From Serratia liquefaciens (GTDB taxonomy: Bacteria > Pseudomonadota > Gammaproteobacteria > Enterobacterales > Enterobacteriaceae): 55,201 bases of DNA. Shown here piece by piece: positions 39,317 through 48,566 of this stretch. The DNA lies in the NCBI GenBank assembly GCA_012719855.1, contig JAAXZN010000037.1, positions 1 through 55,201 on the forward strand, given 5' to 3'. Within the stretch, counting starts at the first letter, position 1; each line of letters starts with the position of its first letter. Made by a program: the position numbers and the translations under genes. A model generated the notes under the pieces. It worked only from the letters and a program-made list of their open reading frames with translations, was not told the origin of the DNA and searched no databases.

Positions 39317-40060
39317 ATGGCAGGTCATAGTAAGTGGGCCAACACAAAGCACCGTAAAGCAGCGCAGGATTCCAAGCGCGGTAAAATTTTCACCAAAATT
39401 ATTCGCGAGCTGGTGACCGCCGCGAAACTGGGCGGTGGCGATCCGGGGGCTAACCCGCGTCTGCGTGCGGCGATCGACAAGGCGCTGTCCAATAACATGA
39501 CGCGCGACACCCTGAACCGTGCCATCGCGCGTGGTGTAGGCGGTGATGATGATTCCAACATGGAAACCATCATTTATGAAGGCTACGGCCCGGGCGGTAC
39601 TGCCGTCATGATCGAGTGCCTGAGTGACAACCGTAACCGTACCGTGGCCGAAGTGCGTCATGCCTTCACCAAGTGTGGCGGTAACCTCGGCACCGACGGC
39701 TCCGTGGCTTACCTGTTCACCAAGAAGGGCGTGATCACTTACGCACCAGGCCTGGACGAAGACGTGGTGATGGAAGCGGCGCTGGAAGCCGGCGCTGAAG
39801 ATATCGTCAGCTACGACGACGGTGTGATCGACGTCTTCACCGCCTGGGAAAACCTCGGCGAAGTGAAAGACGCGCTGACCGCAGCCGGTTTCACCGCCGA
39901 CTCGGCAGAAGTTTCCATGATCCCATCGACCAAGGCCGATATGGATGAGGAAACCGCGCCTAAGCTGTTGCGTCTGATCGACATGCTGGAAGACTGCGAC
40001 GACGTGCAGGAGGTTTACCACAACGGTGAGATCTCCGACGAGGTTGCTGCGACGCTGTAA
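39317..40060 (+). CDS. yebC: YebC/PmpR-family protein
   Basis: A 247-residue protein of the YebC/TACO1 family. The start [20 protein letters not shown] and the segments [20 protein letters not shown] and [21 protein letters not shown] are strongly conserved. Members were annotated as transcription regulators. Recent work shows YebC-type proteins helping ribosomes through proline stretches. CGGAG lies ahead of the ATG. Confidence 0.95.
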   Translation: MAGHSKWANTKHRKAAQDSKRGKIFTKIIRELVTAAKLGGGDPGANPRLRAAIDKALSNNMTRDTLNRAIARGVGGDDDSNMETIIYEGYGPGGTAVMIECLSDNRNRTVAEVRHAFTKCGGNLGTDGSVAYLFTKKGVITYAPGLDEDVVMEAALEAGAEDIVSYDDGVIDVFTAWENLGEVKDALTAAGFTADSAEVSMIPSTKADMDEETAPKLLRLIDMLEDCDDVQEVYHNGEISDEVAATL

Positions 40061-40133
40061 TGGGGTTGAAGTACGGCGCTGCCTTGTGGCAGCGCCTGGC
40101 GAAGTTAATGCTTAACGCAAGGTGGGTGTAGGG

Positions 40134-40655
40134 ATGACGATCATTCTCGGTATCGATCCCGGATCGCGCGTCACCGGTTACGGCCTGGTTCGTCAGCAGG
40201 GCCGCCAGTTGAGCTATATTGCCAGCGGTTGTATTCGCACCGTGGTGGACGACATGCCGACGCGCTTGAAGCTGATTTATGCCGGCGTCAGTGAGATCAT
40301 TACCCAGTTTAAACCTGATTTTTTCGCCATTGAGCAGGTGTTTATGGCGAAAAACCCGGATTCGGCGCTCAAGCTTGGGCAGGCGCGCGGCGTGGCGATT
40401 GTCGCTGCCGTGAACCAGGATTTGGAAGTGTTTGAGTATGCGGCACGCCAGGTAAAGCAAACGGTGGTCGGTACCGGCGCGGCGGAAAAGGCGCAGGTAC
40501 AGCATATGGTGCGTTCGCTGCTTAAACTGTCGGCCAATCCCCAGGCCGATGCCGCCGATGCGCTGGCGATCGCCATTACCCACTGTCACCTCAGCCAAAA
40601 CGTGCTGCGGATGAGCGAAGGGCGATTGAACCTGGCGCGTGGACGTTTAAAGTAG
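40134..40655 (+). CDS. ruvC: Holliday junction resolvase RuvC
   Basis: RuvC cuts Holliday junctions after RuvAB branch migration. The 173 residues equal E. coli. The acidic active site is visible: Asp in LGIDPGSR, Glu in [12 protein letters not shown], and the paired Asp in [17 protein letters not shown]. The start at 40134 is chosen because it gives the family N-terminus [10 protein letters not shown] and has GTAGGG ahead. It ends just before a hairpin that is also the ruvAB SOS box. Confidence 0.96.
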   Translation: MTIILGIDPGSRVTGYGLVRQQGRQLSYIASGCIRTVVDDMPTRLKLIYAGVSEIITQFKPDFFAIEQVFMAKNPDSALKLGQARGVAIVAAVNQDLEVFEYAARQVKQTVVGTGAAEKAQVQHMVRSLLKLSANPQADAADALAIAITHCHLSQNVLRMSEGRLNLARGRLK

Positions 40656-40672
40656 CGCTTAATCAGTTCTGA

Positions 40673-40697
40673 GGCTGGATATTCATCCAGCCTTTTT
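40673..40697 (+). promoter_or_regulatory. LexA operator of ruvAB, doubling as the ruvC terminator
   Basis: CTGGATATTCATCCAG (40675-40690) has the CTG-N10-CAG core of a LexA site and closely resembles the known E. coli ruvA box. With its flanks it is a palindrome GGCTGGAT/ATCCAGCC followed by TTTTTT, so the RNA form is a good intrinsic terminator for ruvC. Confidence 0.88.
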
Positions 40698-40763
40698 TAT
40701 GTTATAAGCTTTAGCAGCACGGCATGGCAGAAGGTCATGCTCAGGAATTCAGCAGGAGGGTAA

Positions 40764-41378
40764 ATGATAGGTCGTCTCAGAGGTTATATTCTGGAAAAGC
40801 AGCCGCCACTGGTGTTACTGGAGGCAAATGGCGTGGGCTATGAAGTGCATATGCCGATGACCTGCTTTTATGAACTGCCCGAACTGGGGCAAGAGGCTAT
40901 CGTGTTTACCCAATTTGTGGTGCGCGAAGATGCCCAACTGCTGTATGGCTTCAACGATAAACAAGAGCGTGCGCTGTTTCGCGAGTTGATCAAAGTGAAC
41001 GGCGTAGGCCCTAAGCTGGCGCTGGCCATTCTGTCCGGCATGTCGGCGCAGCAGTTTGTCAGTGCGGTTGAGCGCGAAGAGATCACTTCGCTGATAAAAT
41101 TGCCGGGCGTAGGCAAGAAAACCGCAGAGCGCCTGGTGGTCGAAATGAAAGACCGCTTCAAAGGGCTTAATGGCGACCTGTTCAACAGCAGCAGTGAAAT
41201 CACGCTTCCTGCCACAGCGGCGAAAGCTGCCGAACTGGATGCGGAAGCCGAAGCAGCCTCTGCGCTGGTGGCGCTGGGCTACAAACCGCAGGAGGCCAGT
41301 CGCATGGTCAGCAAAATTGCCAAGCCGGGTGCAGATTGCGAAACCCTGATCCGCGACGCGTTGCGTGCCGCGCTGTAA
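40764..41378 (+). CDS. ruvA: Holliday junction DNA helicase subunit RuvA
   Basis: RuvA binds the four-way junction and loads RuvB. The N-terminal OB-fold domain (about 1-63, [20 protein letters not shown]) is followed by two helix-hairpin-helix motifs ([16 protein letters not shown] and [19 protein letters not shown]). An acidic Ala-rich linker leads to the RuvB-binding domain III (about 157-204). The length of 204 is normal. It forms an operon with ruvB 20 bases downstream. Confidence 0.96.
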   Translation: MIGRLRGYILEKQPPLVLLEANGVGYEVHMPMTCFYELPELGQEAIVFTQFVVREDAQLLYGFNDKQERALFRELIKVNGVGPKLALAILSGMSAQQFVSAVEREEITSLIKLPGVGKKTAERLVVEMKDRFKGLNGDLFNSSSEITLPATAAKAAELDAEAEAASALVALGYKPQEASRMVSKIAKPGADCETLIRDALRAAL

Positions 41379-41398
41379 GCGCCGATAAGGGGTAGAGA

Positions 41399-42403
41399 AT
41401 GATTGAAGCCGATCGCCTGATTTCTGCCGAGCCGATCAATGAAGAAGAAATTCTTGATCGCGCCATCCGGCCGAAGCTGCTGACGGAATACGTCGGTCAG
41501 CCGCATGTCCGCGAGCAGATGGAAATCTTTATTCAGGCCGCCAAGCAGCGTGGCGACGCTCTGGACCATTTACTCATCTTCGGCCCGCCCGGGTTGGGGA
41601 AAACCACGCTGGCCAACATCGTTGCCAATGAAATGGGCGTGAACCTGCGTACCACATCCGGGCCGGTGCTGGAAAAGGCGGGCGATCTGGCGGCGATGCT
41701 CACCAACCTGGAACCGCATGACGTTCTCTTTATCGATGAAATCCACCGCCTGTCTCCGGTAGTGGAAGAAGTGCTGTATCCGGCGATGGAAGATTATCAA
41801 CTGGATATCATGATCGGTGAAGGCCCGGCCGCACGCTCGATCAAACTCGATTTGCCGCCGTTCACGCTGGTGGGGGCAACCACTCGCGCCGGCTCTTTGA
41901 CTTCGCCTCTGCGCGATCGCTTTGGCATTGTGCAGCGTCTGGAGTTTTATCAGGTCGCCGACTTGCAGCACATCGTTTCACGCAGCGCTAACTGTCTGGG
42001 GCTGGATTTATCGGACGAGGGCGCTCATGAAGTGGCTCGCCGTGCACGCGGGACTCCGCGTATTGCCAACCGGTTACTGCGCAGGGTGCGTGATTTTGCC
42101 GAAGTCCGCGCCAATGGCGTGATCAATGGTGAGGTGGCGATGCAGGCGCTGGACATGTTGAACGTTGACGCCGAAGGGTTTGACTACATGGATCGCAAAC
42201 TGTTGCTGGCGATAATCGACAAGTTCACCGGCGGCCCTGTGGGCCTGGATAACCTGGCGGCAGCGATAGGCGAGGAAAGGGAAACTATCGAGGACGTTAT
42301 CGAGCCGTTCCTGATCCAGCAAGGTTTCATCCAGCGCACGCCGCGCGGGCGCATGGCCACCAATCATGCCTATAAGCACTTTGGCATGGTGCGCGAAGAG
42401 TAA
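41399..42403 (+). CDS. ruvB: Holliday junction DNA helicase subunit RuvB
   Basis: RuvB is the hexameric AAA+ motor of branch migration, 334 residues. Walker A is [11 protein letters not shown] (about 61-71), Walker B is LFIDEIHRL, sensor 1 lies in [10 protein letters not shown], and the arginine finger region is SPLRDRFGI. The C-terminal winged helix ends [13 protein letters not shown]. It is SOS-controlled through the LexA box upstream of ruvA. Confidence 0.97.
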   Translation: MIEADRLISAEPINEEEILDRAIRPKLLTEYVGQPHVREQMEIFIQAAKQRGDALDHLLIFGPPGLGKTTLANIVANEMGVNLRTTSGPVLEKAGDLAAMLTNLEPHDVLFIDEIHRLSPVVEEVLYPAMEDYQLDIMIGEGPAARSIKLDLPPFTLVGATTRAGSLTSPLRDRFGIVQRLEFYQVADLQHIVSRSANCLGLDLSDEGAHEVARRARGTPRIANRLLRRVRDFAEVRANGVINGEVAMQALDMLNVDAEGFDYMDRKLLLAIIDKFTGGPVGLDNLAAAIGEERETIEDVIEPFLIQQGFIQRTPRGRMATNHAYKHFGMVREE

Positions 42404-42420
42404 ATATTGCTCCGTAATCC

Positions 42421-42450
42421 ATATTAAAAAGGGCCGCTAGTTGCGGCCCT
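42421..42450 (-). terminator. Terminator between ruvB and znuB
   Basis: An 8-bp stem AGGGCCGC/GCGGCCCT with a 5-base loop. On the minus strand it is followed by TTTTTAATAT, so it ends the znuCB transcript. On the plus strand the U-tract is poor. Confidence 0.8.
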
Positions 42451-42472
42451 TGTGCTATCTGCAAGAGGGAGG

Positions 42473-43258
42473 TCAGGCTTGCTGCTTCCTGGACAAGCTC
42501 AGGACGAACAGCACCGCCGCGCTCAGCACCACCGATGGGCCGGCCGGGGTATCGTAAAAGGCCGAGAAGGCCAATCCGCCGGTCACTGCCAGCACACCCA
42601 CCAAAACCGCGTAGGCGGCCATTTGCTCAGGGGTCCGGGCGAAGCGTCGTGCGGTCGCGGCCGGAATAATCAGCAGAGAGGTAATGATCAGCGCGCCGAC
42701 GAATTTCATCGCCAGGCCAATGGTCAGAGCGGTAACCAGCATCAATACGGTGCGCGCACGAACCAGATTGACTCCGTCGACGTGGGCCAGTTCTGGGCTG
42801 ACGGTCATCGACAGCAGGTTGCGCCACTGCCACCACAGGATCAACAGGACGACGATGACCCCAATGGCAATCATCCAGATATCGGTGAAGGTAACCGACA
42901 GCAGATCGCCAAACAGATAGGCCATCAGATCGACCCGCACGTTGGACATCAGCGCCACCACCACCAAACCCAACGACAGCGCACTGTGCGCCATAATGCC
43001 GAGCAGGGTATCAACGGAAAGTTGCGGACGACGCTCCAGCCAAACCAGCACCAGCGCCAGCACCAGCGTCACGGCAATCACCGCATAGAAAGGATTAACG
43101 TCCAGCAGCAGCCCGAAGGCCACCCCCAGCAAGGATGCGTGCGCCAGGGTATCGCCGAAATAGGACATCCGGCGCCAGACCACAAAGGAGCCTAATGGAC
43201 CGGCGGCAGCGGCCAATAACACCCCAGCCAGCCAGCCGGGTAATAACAGTTCGATCAT
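42473..43258 (-). CDS. znuB: Zinc ABC transporter permease ZnuB
   Basis: ZnuB is the membrane subunit of the high-affinity Zn2+ importer ZnuABC. The 261 residues form about seven to eight helices and match the ABC-3 family. The conserved coupling region is [38 protein letters not shown] and [14 protein letters not shown] are typical. It overlaps znuC by four bases. Confidence 0.96.
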   Translation of the reverse strand: MIELLLPGWLAGVLLAAAAGPLGSFVVWRRMSYFGDTLAHASLLGVAFGLLLDVNPFYAVIAVTLVLALVLVWLERRPQLSVDTLLGIMAHSALSLGLVVVALMSNVRVDLMAYLFGDLLSVTFTDIWMIAIGVIVVLLILWWQWRNLLSMTVSPELAHVDGVNLVRARTVLMLVTALTIGLAMKFVGALIITSLLIIPAATARRFARTPEQMAAYAVLVGVLAVTGGLAFSAFYDTPAGPSVVLSAAVLFVLSLSRKQQA

Positions 43259-44013
43259 GCCTCACGGCCCCCGGTTTTCTTCAACACAATTCGTCCTTGC
43301 AGGTCGTGGCGGTGATTATGGTGGTGACGATAGACCGCCAATTGTTCCGCACCGCGGTTGCCGAACATGGCGATAAATTCAGGATGCATCGAGACCACTT
43401 CCGGTGCGCCGGAACAGCAGATGTGTTGGTTGAGGCACAGCACTTCATCGGTTTTCGCCATGACCAGGTGCAGGTCATGGGAAACCATCAGGACCGCGCA
43501 GCCCAGTTCTTTGCGCAGTTGGTCGATGAGATCGTACAGCGCCAGTTGGCCGTTGACGTCAACCCCTTGCGTTGGCTCATCCAGTACCAGCAGTTGCGGC
43601 TTGTTCAGCAGCGCCCGCGCGAGCAGTACGCGCTGATTCTCGCCGCCGGAGAGTTTTTGCATCGGTTGATCGAGCAGGTGCGCTGCCTGCACGCGTTTGA
43701 GCGCGGGCAGAATATCGGCTTTCCTGACGCCGGGTTTCAGACGCATAAAGCGGCTGACGGTGAGCGGCAGGGTGGCGTCGAGGTGCAGTTTTTGTGGCAC
43801 ATAACCGATGCGCAGGCCCGGTTCGCGTTCAAGCGTACCTTCCGTTGGCGCAACCAGCCCGAGAACCACGCGGACCAGCGTGGATTTGCCCGCGCCGTTT
43901 GGACCGAGCAGCGTCAGAATACGGCCCGGCTGCAGGCTGAGCGAAATATTCGACAGCACCTTGCGGTTACCAAAGGAGACGGAGATATTTTTTAGCGTTG
44001 TCAGTGTGGACAT
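43255..44013 (-). CDS. znuC: Zinc ABC transporter ATP-binding protein ZnuC
   Basis: ZnuC is the ATPase of the Zn2+ importer. Walker A is [11 protein letters not shown], the signature motif is [16 protein letters not shown], Walker B is [12 protein letters not shown] and the switch His is in [12 protein letters not shown]. The C-terminal tail is His-rich ([10 protein letters not shown]), which suggests zinc sensing or storage. The 252 residues match E. coli. It diverges from znuA around a Zur box. Confidence 0.97.
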   Translation of the reverse strand: MSTLTTLKNISVSFGNRKVLSNISLSLQPGRILTLLGPNGAGKSTLVRVVLGLVAPTEGTLEREPGLRIGYVPQKLHLDATLPLTVSRFMRLKPGVRKADILPALKRVQAAHLLDQPMQKLSGGENQRVLLARALLNKPQLLVLDEPTQGVDVNGQLALYDLIDQLRKELGCAVLMVSHDLHLVMAKTDEVLCLNQHICCSGAPEVVSMHPEFIAMFGNRGAEQLAVYRHHHNHRHDLQGRIVLKKTGGREA

Positions 44014-44042
44014 CTCATGATTACATTTTGCAGAACTAACCG

Positions 44043-44061
44043 AATGTTATAATATCACGCC
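44043..44061. promoter_or_regulatory. Zur operator between znuCB and znuA
   Basis: AATGTTATAATATCACGCC fits the Zur core TGTTATANTATCAC. It overlaps a TATAAT -10 element (44048-44053) for znuA and lies about 30 bases before the znuC start. Zn-loaded Zur should repress both directions. Confidence 0.9.
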
Positions 44062-44091
44062 TCGCTGATGAAAACGACGGGATTACTGATA

Positions 44092-45045
44092 ATGGCACAT
44101 AAAAATAAATGGCTGCAGCGCACGTTGCTGGCTACTGCACTGATGATGGCCGGACCGCTGAGCAGCGCCTCTGCGGCGGTTGTGACCTCCATTCGCCCAC
44201 TGGGCTTTATCGCATCCGCCATCGCCGACGGCGTAACGCCGACCGAGGTGCTGTTGCCGGATGGCGCCTCGCCGCACGATTTCGCTTTGCGACCTTCCGA
44301 TATCCAACGCCTGCGCGCCGCCGATCTGGTGGTGTGGGTAGGCCCGGACATGGAAGCTTTTCTGACCAAATCCCTAACGCCGGTATCGGCGAATCGTCAA
44401 TTGGCCATCAGCGAACTGAGCGGAGTAAAACCGCTGTTGATGAAGGGAGAAGACGACGACCACGACCATGATCATGCAACGGATGCGCATAATCATGCCG
44501 ATCATGATGAGGGCGATGGACACCATCATGGCGAGTATAACATGCACGTTTGGCTGTCTCCGGAAGTGGCAAAAGTGACCGCGATCGCGATTCACGACAG
44601 GTTATTGGAACTTATGCCGCAGAATAAGGACAAATTAGACGCAAACCTGCGCCAGTTCGAGAATCTACTGACGCAAACTGACAAAAATGTTGGTAACATG
44701 CTCAAGCCTGTGCAAGGCAAAGGATATTTTGTTTTTCATGATGCTTACGGCTATTTTGAGAAACATTTCGGTTTGAGCCCGCTGGGCCATTTCACCGTGA
44801 ATCCCGAAATCCAACCTGGAGCACAGCGCTTACACCAAATTCGAACACAGTTGGTTGAGCAGAAAGCAGTCTGCGTTTTTGCTGAGCCACAATTCAGGCC
44901 GGCCGTAATCAATGCCGTTGCCAAGGGGACCAAAGTGCGTTCTGGAACGCTGGACCCGTTGGGCACCGGTATCGCACTGGGGAAAGACAGCTACGGGAAC
45001 TTCCTGACTCAGCTGTCGAACCAGTACGTGAGCTGCCTGAAGTAA
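44092..45045 (+). CDS. znuA: Zinc ABC transporter periplasmic binding protein ZnuA
   Basis: ZnuA captures Zn2+ in the periplasm for ZnuBC. It has a signal peptide (to about residue 28, cleavage near SASA/AVV), the cluster A-1 fold and a His/Asp-rich flexible loop ([20 protein letters not shown] and following) that binds extra zinc. Zinc ligands are expected in the SPHDF, HVWLSPE and HDAYGYF segments. I chose ATG 44092 over 44068 because the latter would lie only about eight bases from the predicted transcription start. The protein has 317 residues. Confidence 0.94.
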   Translation: MAHKNKWLQRTLLATALMMAGPLSSASAAVVTSIRPLGFIASAIADGVTPTEVLLPDGASPHDFALRPSDIQRLRAADLVVWVGPDMEAFLTKSLTPVSANRQLAISELSGVKPLLMKGEDDDHDHDHATDAHNHADHDEGDGHHHGEYNMHVWLSPEVAKVTAIAIHDRLLELMPQNKDKLDANLRQFENLLTQTDKNVGNMLKPVQGKGYFVFHDAYGYFEKHFGLSPLGHFTVNPEIQPGAQRLHQIRTQLVEQKAVCVFAEPQFRPAVINAVAKGTKVRSGTLDPLGTGIALGKDSYGNFLTQLSNQYVSCLK

Positions 45046-45066
45046 AGATTATGAGGATAAAATCGA

Positions 45067-46389
45067 GTGCAGCAGATAGTCCGAACTATCGCTCTGGCGT
45101 ATAACAATCTGCCACGGCCCCACCGCGTCATGCTGGGGTCGCTGACAGTGGTTACATTGGCCGTTGCCGTCTGGCGGCCTTTTGTTTATCACCCAGAACA
45201 TAACCCCATCGTTAAAAGCATTGAGTTAGAATCCAGCCAATTACGATCCTTGCTGCCAGAAGCCAGCGAACCGATCGATCTCGACCAAGCCACCCCCGAT
45301 GATGACATCCCACAGGATGAGCTGGACCAGAAGGTCGCCGGCGAGGATGGCGTGCATGAATATGTCGTTTCTACCGGTGATACGCTGGGCAGTATTCTGA
45401 CCCAATACGGCATAGATATGTCGGATGTCACGCTGTTGGCATCGCAAAACCGCGATCTGCGTAACCTGAAAATCGGCCAACAGCTGTCATGGACGGTGAA
45501 CGATGCCGGCGATCTGCAGCGTTTGACCTGGGAAGTTTCCCGGCGTGAAACCCGCACCTACGACCGCGTTGGTAACAACTTCAAAGAAACTCAGGAATCG
45601 CAGCAGGGCGAATGGCGCAACAACGTGATCAGCGGTCGGCTGAACGGCAGCTTCGTCAGCAGCGCCGGCGATGCCGGTCTGAGCCGTGCAGAAATCAATG
45701 CGGTGATCAAAGCGCTGCAGTGGCAGCTGGATTTCCGTAAACTGCGCAAGGGCGATCAGTTCTCGGTATTGATGTCTCGCGAACACTTTGACGGCAAGAG
45801 CGCACAAAGCCAGCTGTTGGGGGTGCGTATGCGCACCGGCGGCAAAGACTATTACGCCATCCGTGCCGAGGACGGTAAATTCTACGATCGTCAGGGTTCG
45901 GGCCTGGCGCGTGGCTTTATGCGTTTCCCTACCATGAAGCAGTTCCGCATCTCTTCAAACTTCAATCCGCGTCGGGTGAATCCGGTCACCGGGCGCATTG
46001 CACCGCACAAAGGCGTTGACTTCGCGATGCCGGTCGGTACTCCGGTGCTGGCCGTGGGCGACGGTGAAGTGTTGATCGCCAAACGCAGCGGTGCCGCGGG
46101 CAACTACGTGGCAATCCGCCATGGTCGCCAGTACACCACGCGTTATATGCACCTGAAAAAGCTGCTGGTTAAGCCTGGGCAGAAGGTGAAACGGGGTGAC
46201 CGTATTGCGCTATCCGGCAACACCGGACGCTCTACCGGCCCGCACCTGCACTTCGAAATGTGGACCAACCAACAGGCGGTCAACCCGCTGACGGCGAAAC
46301 TGCCGCGTTCAGAAGGGCTGAGCGGCAAAGATCGCAGCGATTATCTGGCGCAGGTGAAAGAAGTGGTGCCTCAGCTGCAGCTGGATTGA
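45067..46389 (+). CDS. mepM: Murein DD-endopeptidase MepM
   Basis: MepM cuts peptidoglycan cross-links so that new strands can be inserted. The 440 residues equal E. coli. An N-terminal membrane anchor (about 21-38), a LysM-like domain (VHEYVVSTGDTLGSIL to about residue 145), and a C-terminal M23 domain with the zinc ligands in PHKGVDFAMP and GPHLHFEMW are visible. The start is GTG at 45067 with AGGAT upstream, giving MQQIVRTIALAYNNLPRPHR. It lies 21 bases after znuA, as in E. coli. Confidence 0.96.
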   Translation: MQQIVRTIALAYNNLPRPHRVMLGSLTVVTLAVAVWRPFVYHPEHNPIVKSIELESSQLRSLLPEASEPIDLDQATPDDDIPQDELDQKVAGEDGVHEYVVSTGDTLGSILTQYGIDMSDVTLLASQNRDLRNLKIGQQLSWTVNDAGDLQRLTWEVSRRETRTYDRVGNNFKETQESQQGEWRNNVISGRLNGSFVSSAGDAGLSRAEINAVIKALQWQLDFRKLRKGDQFSVLMSREHFDGKSAQSQLLGVRMRTGGKDYYAIRAEDGKFYDRQGSGLARGFMRFPTMKQFRISSNFNPRRVNPVTGRIAPHKGVDFAMPVGTPVLAVGDGEVLIAKRSGAAGNYVAIRHGRQYTTRYMHLKKLLVKPGQKVKRGDRIALSGNTGRSTGPHLHFEMWTNQQAVNPLTAKLPRSEGLSGKDRSDYLAQVKEVVPQLQLD

Positions 46390-46425
46390 TCCCTTTGCCC
46401 CGGCGCGTTACTGCGCCAGTGATTC

Positions 46426-46454
46426 CATCGGCCTGATTACGGGCCGATGTTGTT
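46426..46454 (+). terminator. Terminator of mepM
   Basis: An 8-bp stem CATCGGCC/GGCCGATG with an 8-base loop, followed by TTGTTTT. Confidence 0.85.
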
Positions 46455-46538
46455 TTATATTGGTGCTTCGCCGTTGTGAATTGCAAAATCACCCTTTGCA
46501 ATTATGATTAGCCGAACCGCTATGTTAAGAGCTTGTGC

Positions 46539-47507
46539 ATGCAAAACGAGAAAAAATCGAACTCAGAGTTCATCCCGCAATTTCAGAAAGCCTTTTACCA
46601 TCCGCGCTACTGGGGCGTTTGGCTGGGAACCGGGTTAATGGCCGGTATTTCACTGGTGCCTGCACGCCTGCGCGATCCGGTGCTCGGCGCCGTGGGCAAG
46701 TTGGCCGGCAAGGTGGCAAAAGGCGCTCGACGTCGTGCACGCATCAACCTGCTGTACTGCCTGCCTGAGCTGCCGGAAAACGAGCGTGAACATATCATCG
46801 ACGAGATGTTTGCCACCGCGCCGCAATCGATGATCCTGATGGCGGAGCTGGCCTGTACCCAACCTGAGAAAGTGTTGAAGCGCGTTCGCTGGCACGGTGA
46901 AGAGGTGCTGGATAAAATCCGTGAAGAAGGGCGTAACGTGATTTTCCTGGTACCGCACGGGTGGGCGGTGGATGTTCCGGCGATGCTGATGGCCGCACGT
47001 GGTCAGCCGATGGCAGCGATGTTCCATAACCAAAGCAACCCGCTGGTCGATTATCTGTGGAACACCGTACGTCGCAAGTTTGGCGGTCGCATGCATGCGC
47101 GCAATGACGGTATCAAGCCGTTTATCAGTTCAGTACGCCAGGGGTATTGGGGCTATTATCTGCCGGATCAGGATCACGGAGCAGAGCACAGCGAATTCGT
47201 GGATTTCTTTGCGACTTATAAAGCTACGTTGCCTGCGGTCGGGCGTCTGATGAAGGTCTGTCGTGCGGCCATTGTGCCGTTGTTCCCGGTGTATGACGGT
47301 AAAACCAGCATGCTCGATATCTATATACGACCGCCGATGGACGACCTGGCTACGGCCGACGATCACACTATTGCCCGCCGGATGAATGAAGAAGTAGAGA
47401 ATCTGGTCGGTCCCAACCCGGAACAGTACACCTGGATCCTCAAACTGCTGAAAACGCGCAAAGAAGGGGAAATCGAACCCTATTCACGCGACGATTTATA
47501 CCGCTAA
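46539..47507 (+). CDS. lpxM: Lipid A myristoyltransferase LpxM
   Basis: LpxM adds the last secondary acyl chain to lipid A at the inner membrane. The 322 residues have one membrane anchor (about 28-45) and the LPLAT motif H-x4-D in VPHGWAVDVPAML (about 146). The strings FHNQSNPLVDYLWNTVRR and DQDHGAEHSEFVDFFATYKA are nearly identical to E. coli. The frame opens with TTG at 46533; the ATG at 46539 is the family start. Confidence 0.96.
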   Translation: MQNEKKSNSEFIPQFQKAFYHPRYWGVWLGTGLMAGISLVPARLRDPVLGAVGKLAGKVAKGARRRARINLLYCLPELPENEREHIIDEMFATAPQSMILMAELACTQPEKVLKRVRWHGEEVLDKIREEGRNVIFLVPHGWAVDVPAMLMAARGQPMAAMFHNQSNPLVDYLWNTVRRKFGGRMHARNDGIKPFISSVRQGYWGYYLPDQDHGAEHSEFVDFFATYKATLPAVGRLMKVCRAAIVPLFPVYDGKTSMLDIYIRPPMDDLATADDHTIARRMNEEVENLVGPNPEQYTWILKLLKTRKEGEIEPYSRDDLYR

Positions 47508-47526
47508 GCTCAGTTTTGGCGTCAGG

Positions 47527-47564
47527 CAAGGGGCAGTCATCTTCGGGTGGCTGCCCCTTGGTGT
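47527..47564 (+). terminator. Terminator of lpxM
   Basis: A 10-bp stem CAAGGGGCAG/CTGCCCCTTG with a 14-base loop, followed by GTGTTTT. Confidence 0.8.
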
Positions 47565-47574
47565 TTTAAGGGCC

Positions 47575-48459
47575 TTAAATATGCACCAGGCAGCCTTGGG
47601 CAATCAGCGGGTCCAGCACGGCAGGCATTTCGGCAAAGTTGTTCCAGCGCAGATCCAACCGCTGTAGCTGGGTCAACTCGACCAGGTTGTCGGGCAGGGC
47701 GCTTAGGCGGTTAGCGCGCAGATCCAACGTGGTCAGTGCCTTAAGCTGCCCAAAGGACGCCGGTAGCTGTTGCAAGCGGTTGGTTCTGAGGTTGAGGTGA
47801 GTCAGGTTGACCAGCCGCCCAAAAGTGGTGGGTAGCTGGCCGATAGCGTTATTTTCCACATCCAGCACCCTGAGCGCAGAGAGCTGGGCTATTTGCTCTG
47901 GCAGGGCAACCAGACGATTGTTCATCAGGTGCAGTTCCCGAAGAGCGCTCAACTGCCCGAACGTCTCAGGCAACGAGGCAATCTGGTTATTGTAAAGCCG
48001 CAGTTCCTGCAGCGCACCGAGTTGCATAATGGCCGCAGGCATTTCACTGAGCTGATTATCCGTCGCATTCAAATACCGGAGTTTATGTAATCGCCCCAGT
48101 TCGACGGGCAGATCGCGAAAGGCGTTATCGCTGAGGTATAAATAAGTCAGTTCCCGCAGCTCACCGATCCCGGCGGGCACCTGGTTGGCCTGGTTGTGAC
48201 CGCAATCGAGCATGGCCAGCTGTTTCAACAGGCCTATTTCAGTGGGCAGTTCGCTGAGTTGGTTGCAAGAGATGTTCAACACCTGCAGATCGGCATGCTG
48301 CAAAATCTGCCGTGGGAATTGCCGTAGCCGATTGTCGTACAAACTGATTTTCAGCAGTGAGTTGCCTTGTAGGCAGGCATCGTCCAGGTTTTCCAGCCCC
48401 TGACCGTCCAGATCCAGACTTTGTGCCGTGCGGTTTTGCTGTGGGTGTTGATGAAGCAT
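47575..48459 (-). CDS. Leucine-rich repeat protein, eleven 23-residue repeats
   Basis: A 294-residue protein made almost entirely of leucine-rich repeats. Eleven units of 23 residues follow LxxLxLxxNxLxxLPxxIxxL (about residues 34-290), for example LQVLNISCNQLSELPTEIG. There is no signal peptide, membrane helix, or E3 ligase or other catalytic domain, unlike IpaH/SspH effectors. The start at 48459 is chosen over 48480 because GGAGAG precedes it by six bases. It lies between lpxM and pykA, adjacent in E. coli, so it is an added gene. The function is unknown; it is probably a protein-binding scaffold. Confidence 0.88.
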   Translation of the reverse strand: MLHQHPQQNRTAQSLDLDGQGLENLDDACLQGNSLLKISLYDNRLRQFPRQILQHADLQVLNISCNQLSELPTEIGLLKQLAMLDCGHNQANQVPAGIGELRELTYLYLSDNAFRDLPVELGRLHKLRYLNATDNQLSEMPAAIMQLGALQELRLYNNQIASLPETFGQLSALRELHLMNNRLVALPEQIAQLSALRVLDVENNAIGQLPTTFGRLVNLTHLNLRTNRLQQLPASFGQLKALTTLDLRANRLSALPDNLVELTQLQRLDLRWNNFAEMPAVLDPLIAQGCLVHI

Positions 48460-48524
48460 CGAAGGCTCTCCGTTTGCCATGGCGGCGACAGGAGACGAGT
48501 TTAACAGGGGGAAAGGGCGGTGAG

Positions 48525-48556
48525 GGAAAAAATGCCGACCGCGTTAACGGCCGGCA
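48525..48556 (-). terminator. Intrinsic terminator of pykA
   Basis: On the minus strand a 9-bp stem (48548-48556 with 48533-48541, with G-U pairing) is followed by TTTTTT. It directly follows the pykA stop. Confidence 0.85.
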
Positions 48557-48566
48557 GCAGGACAGA

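Noticed and set aside
42452-43195. A 247-codon plus-strand ORF opposite znuB
   Set aside because: Extremely Gln/His/Arg-rich translation, typical of the antisense of a hydrophobic membrane protein gene.
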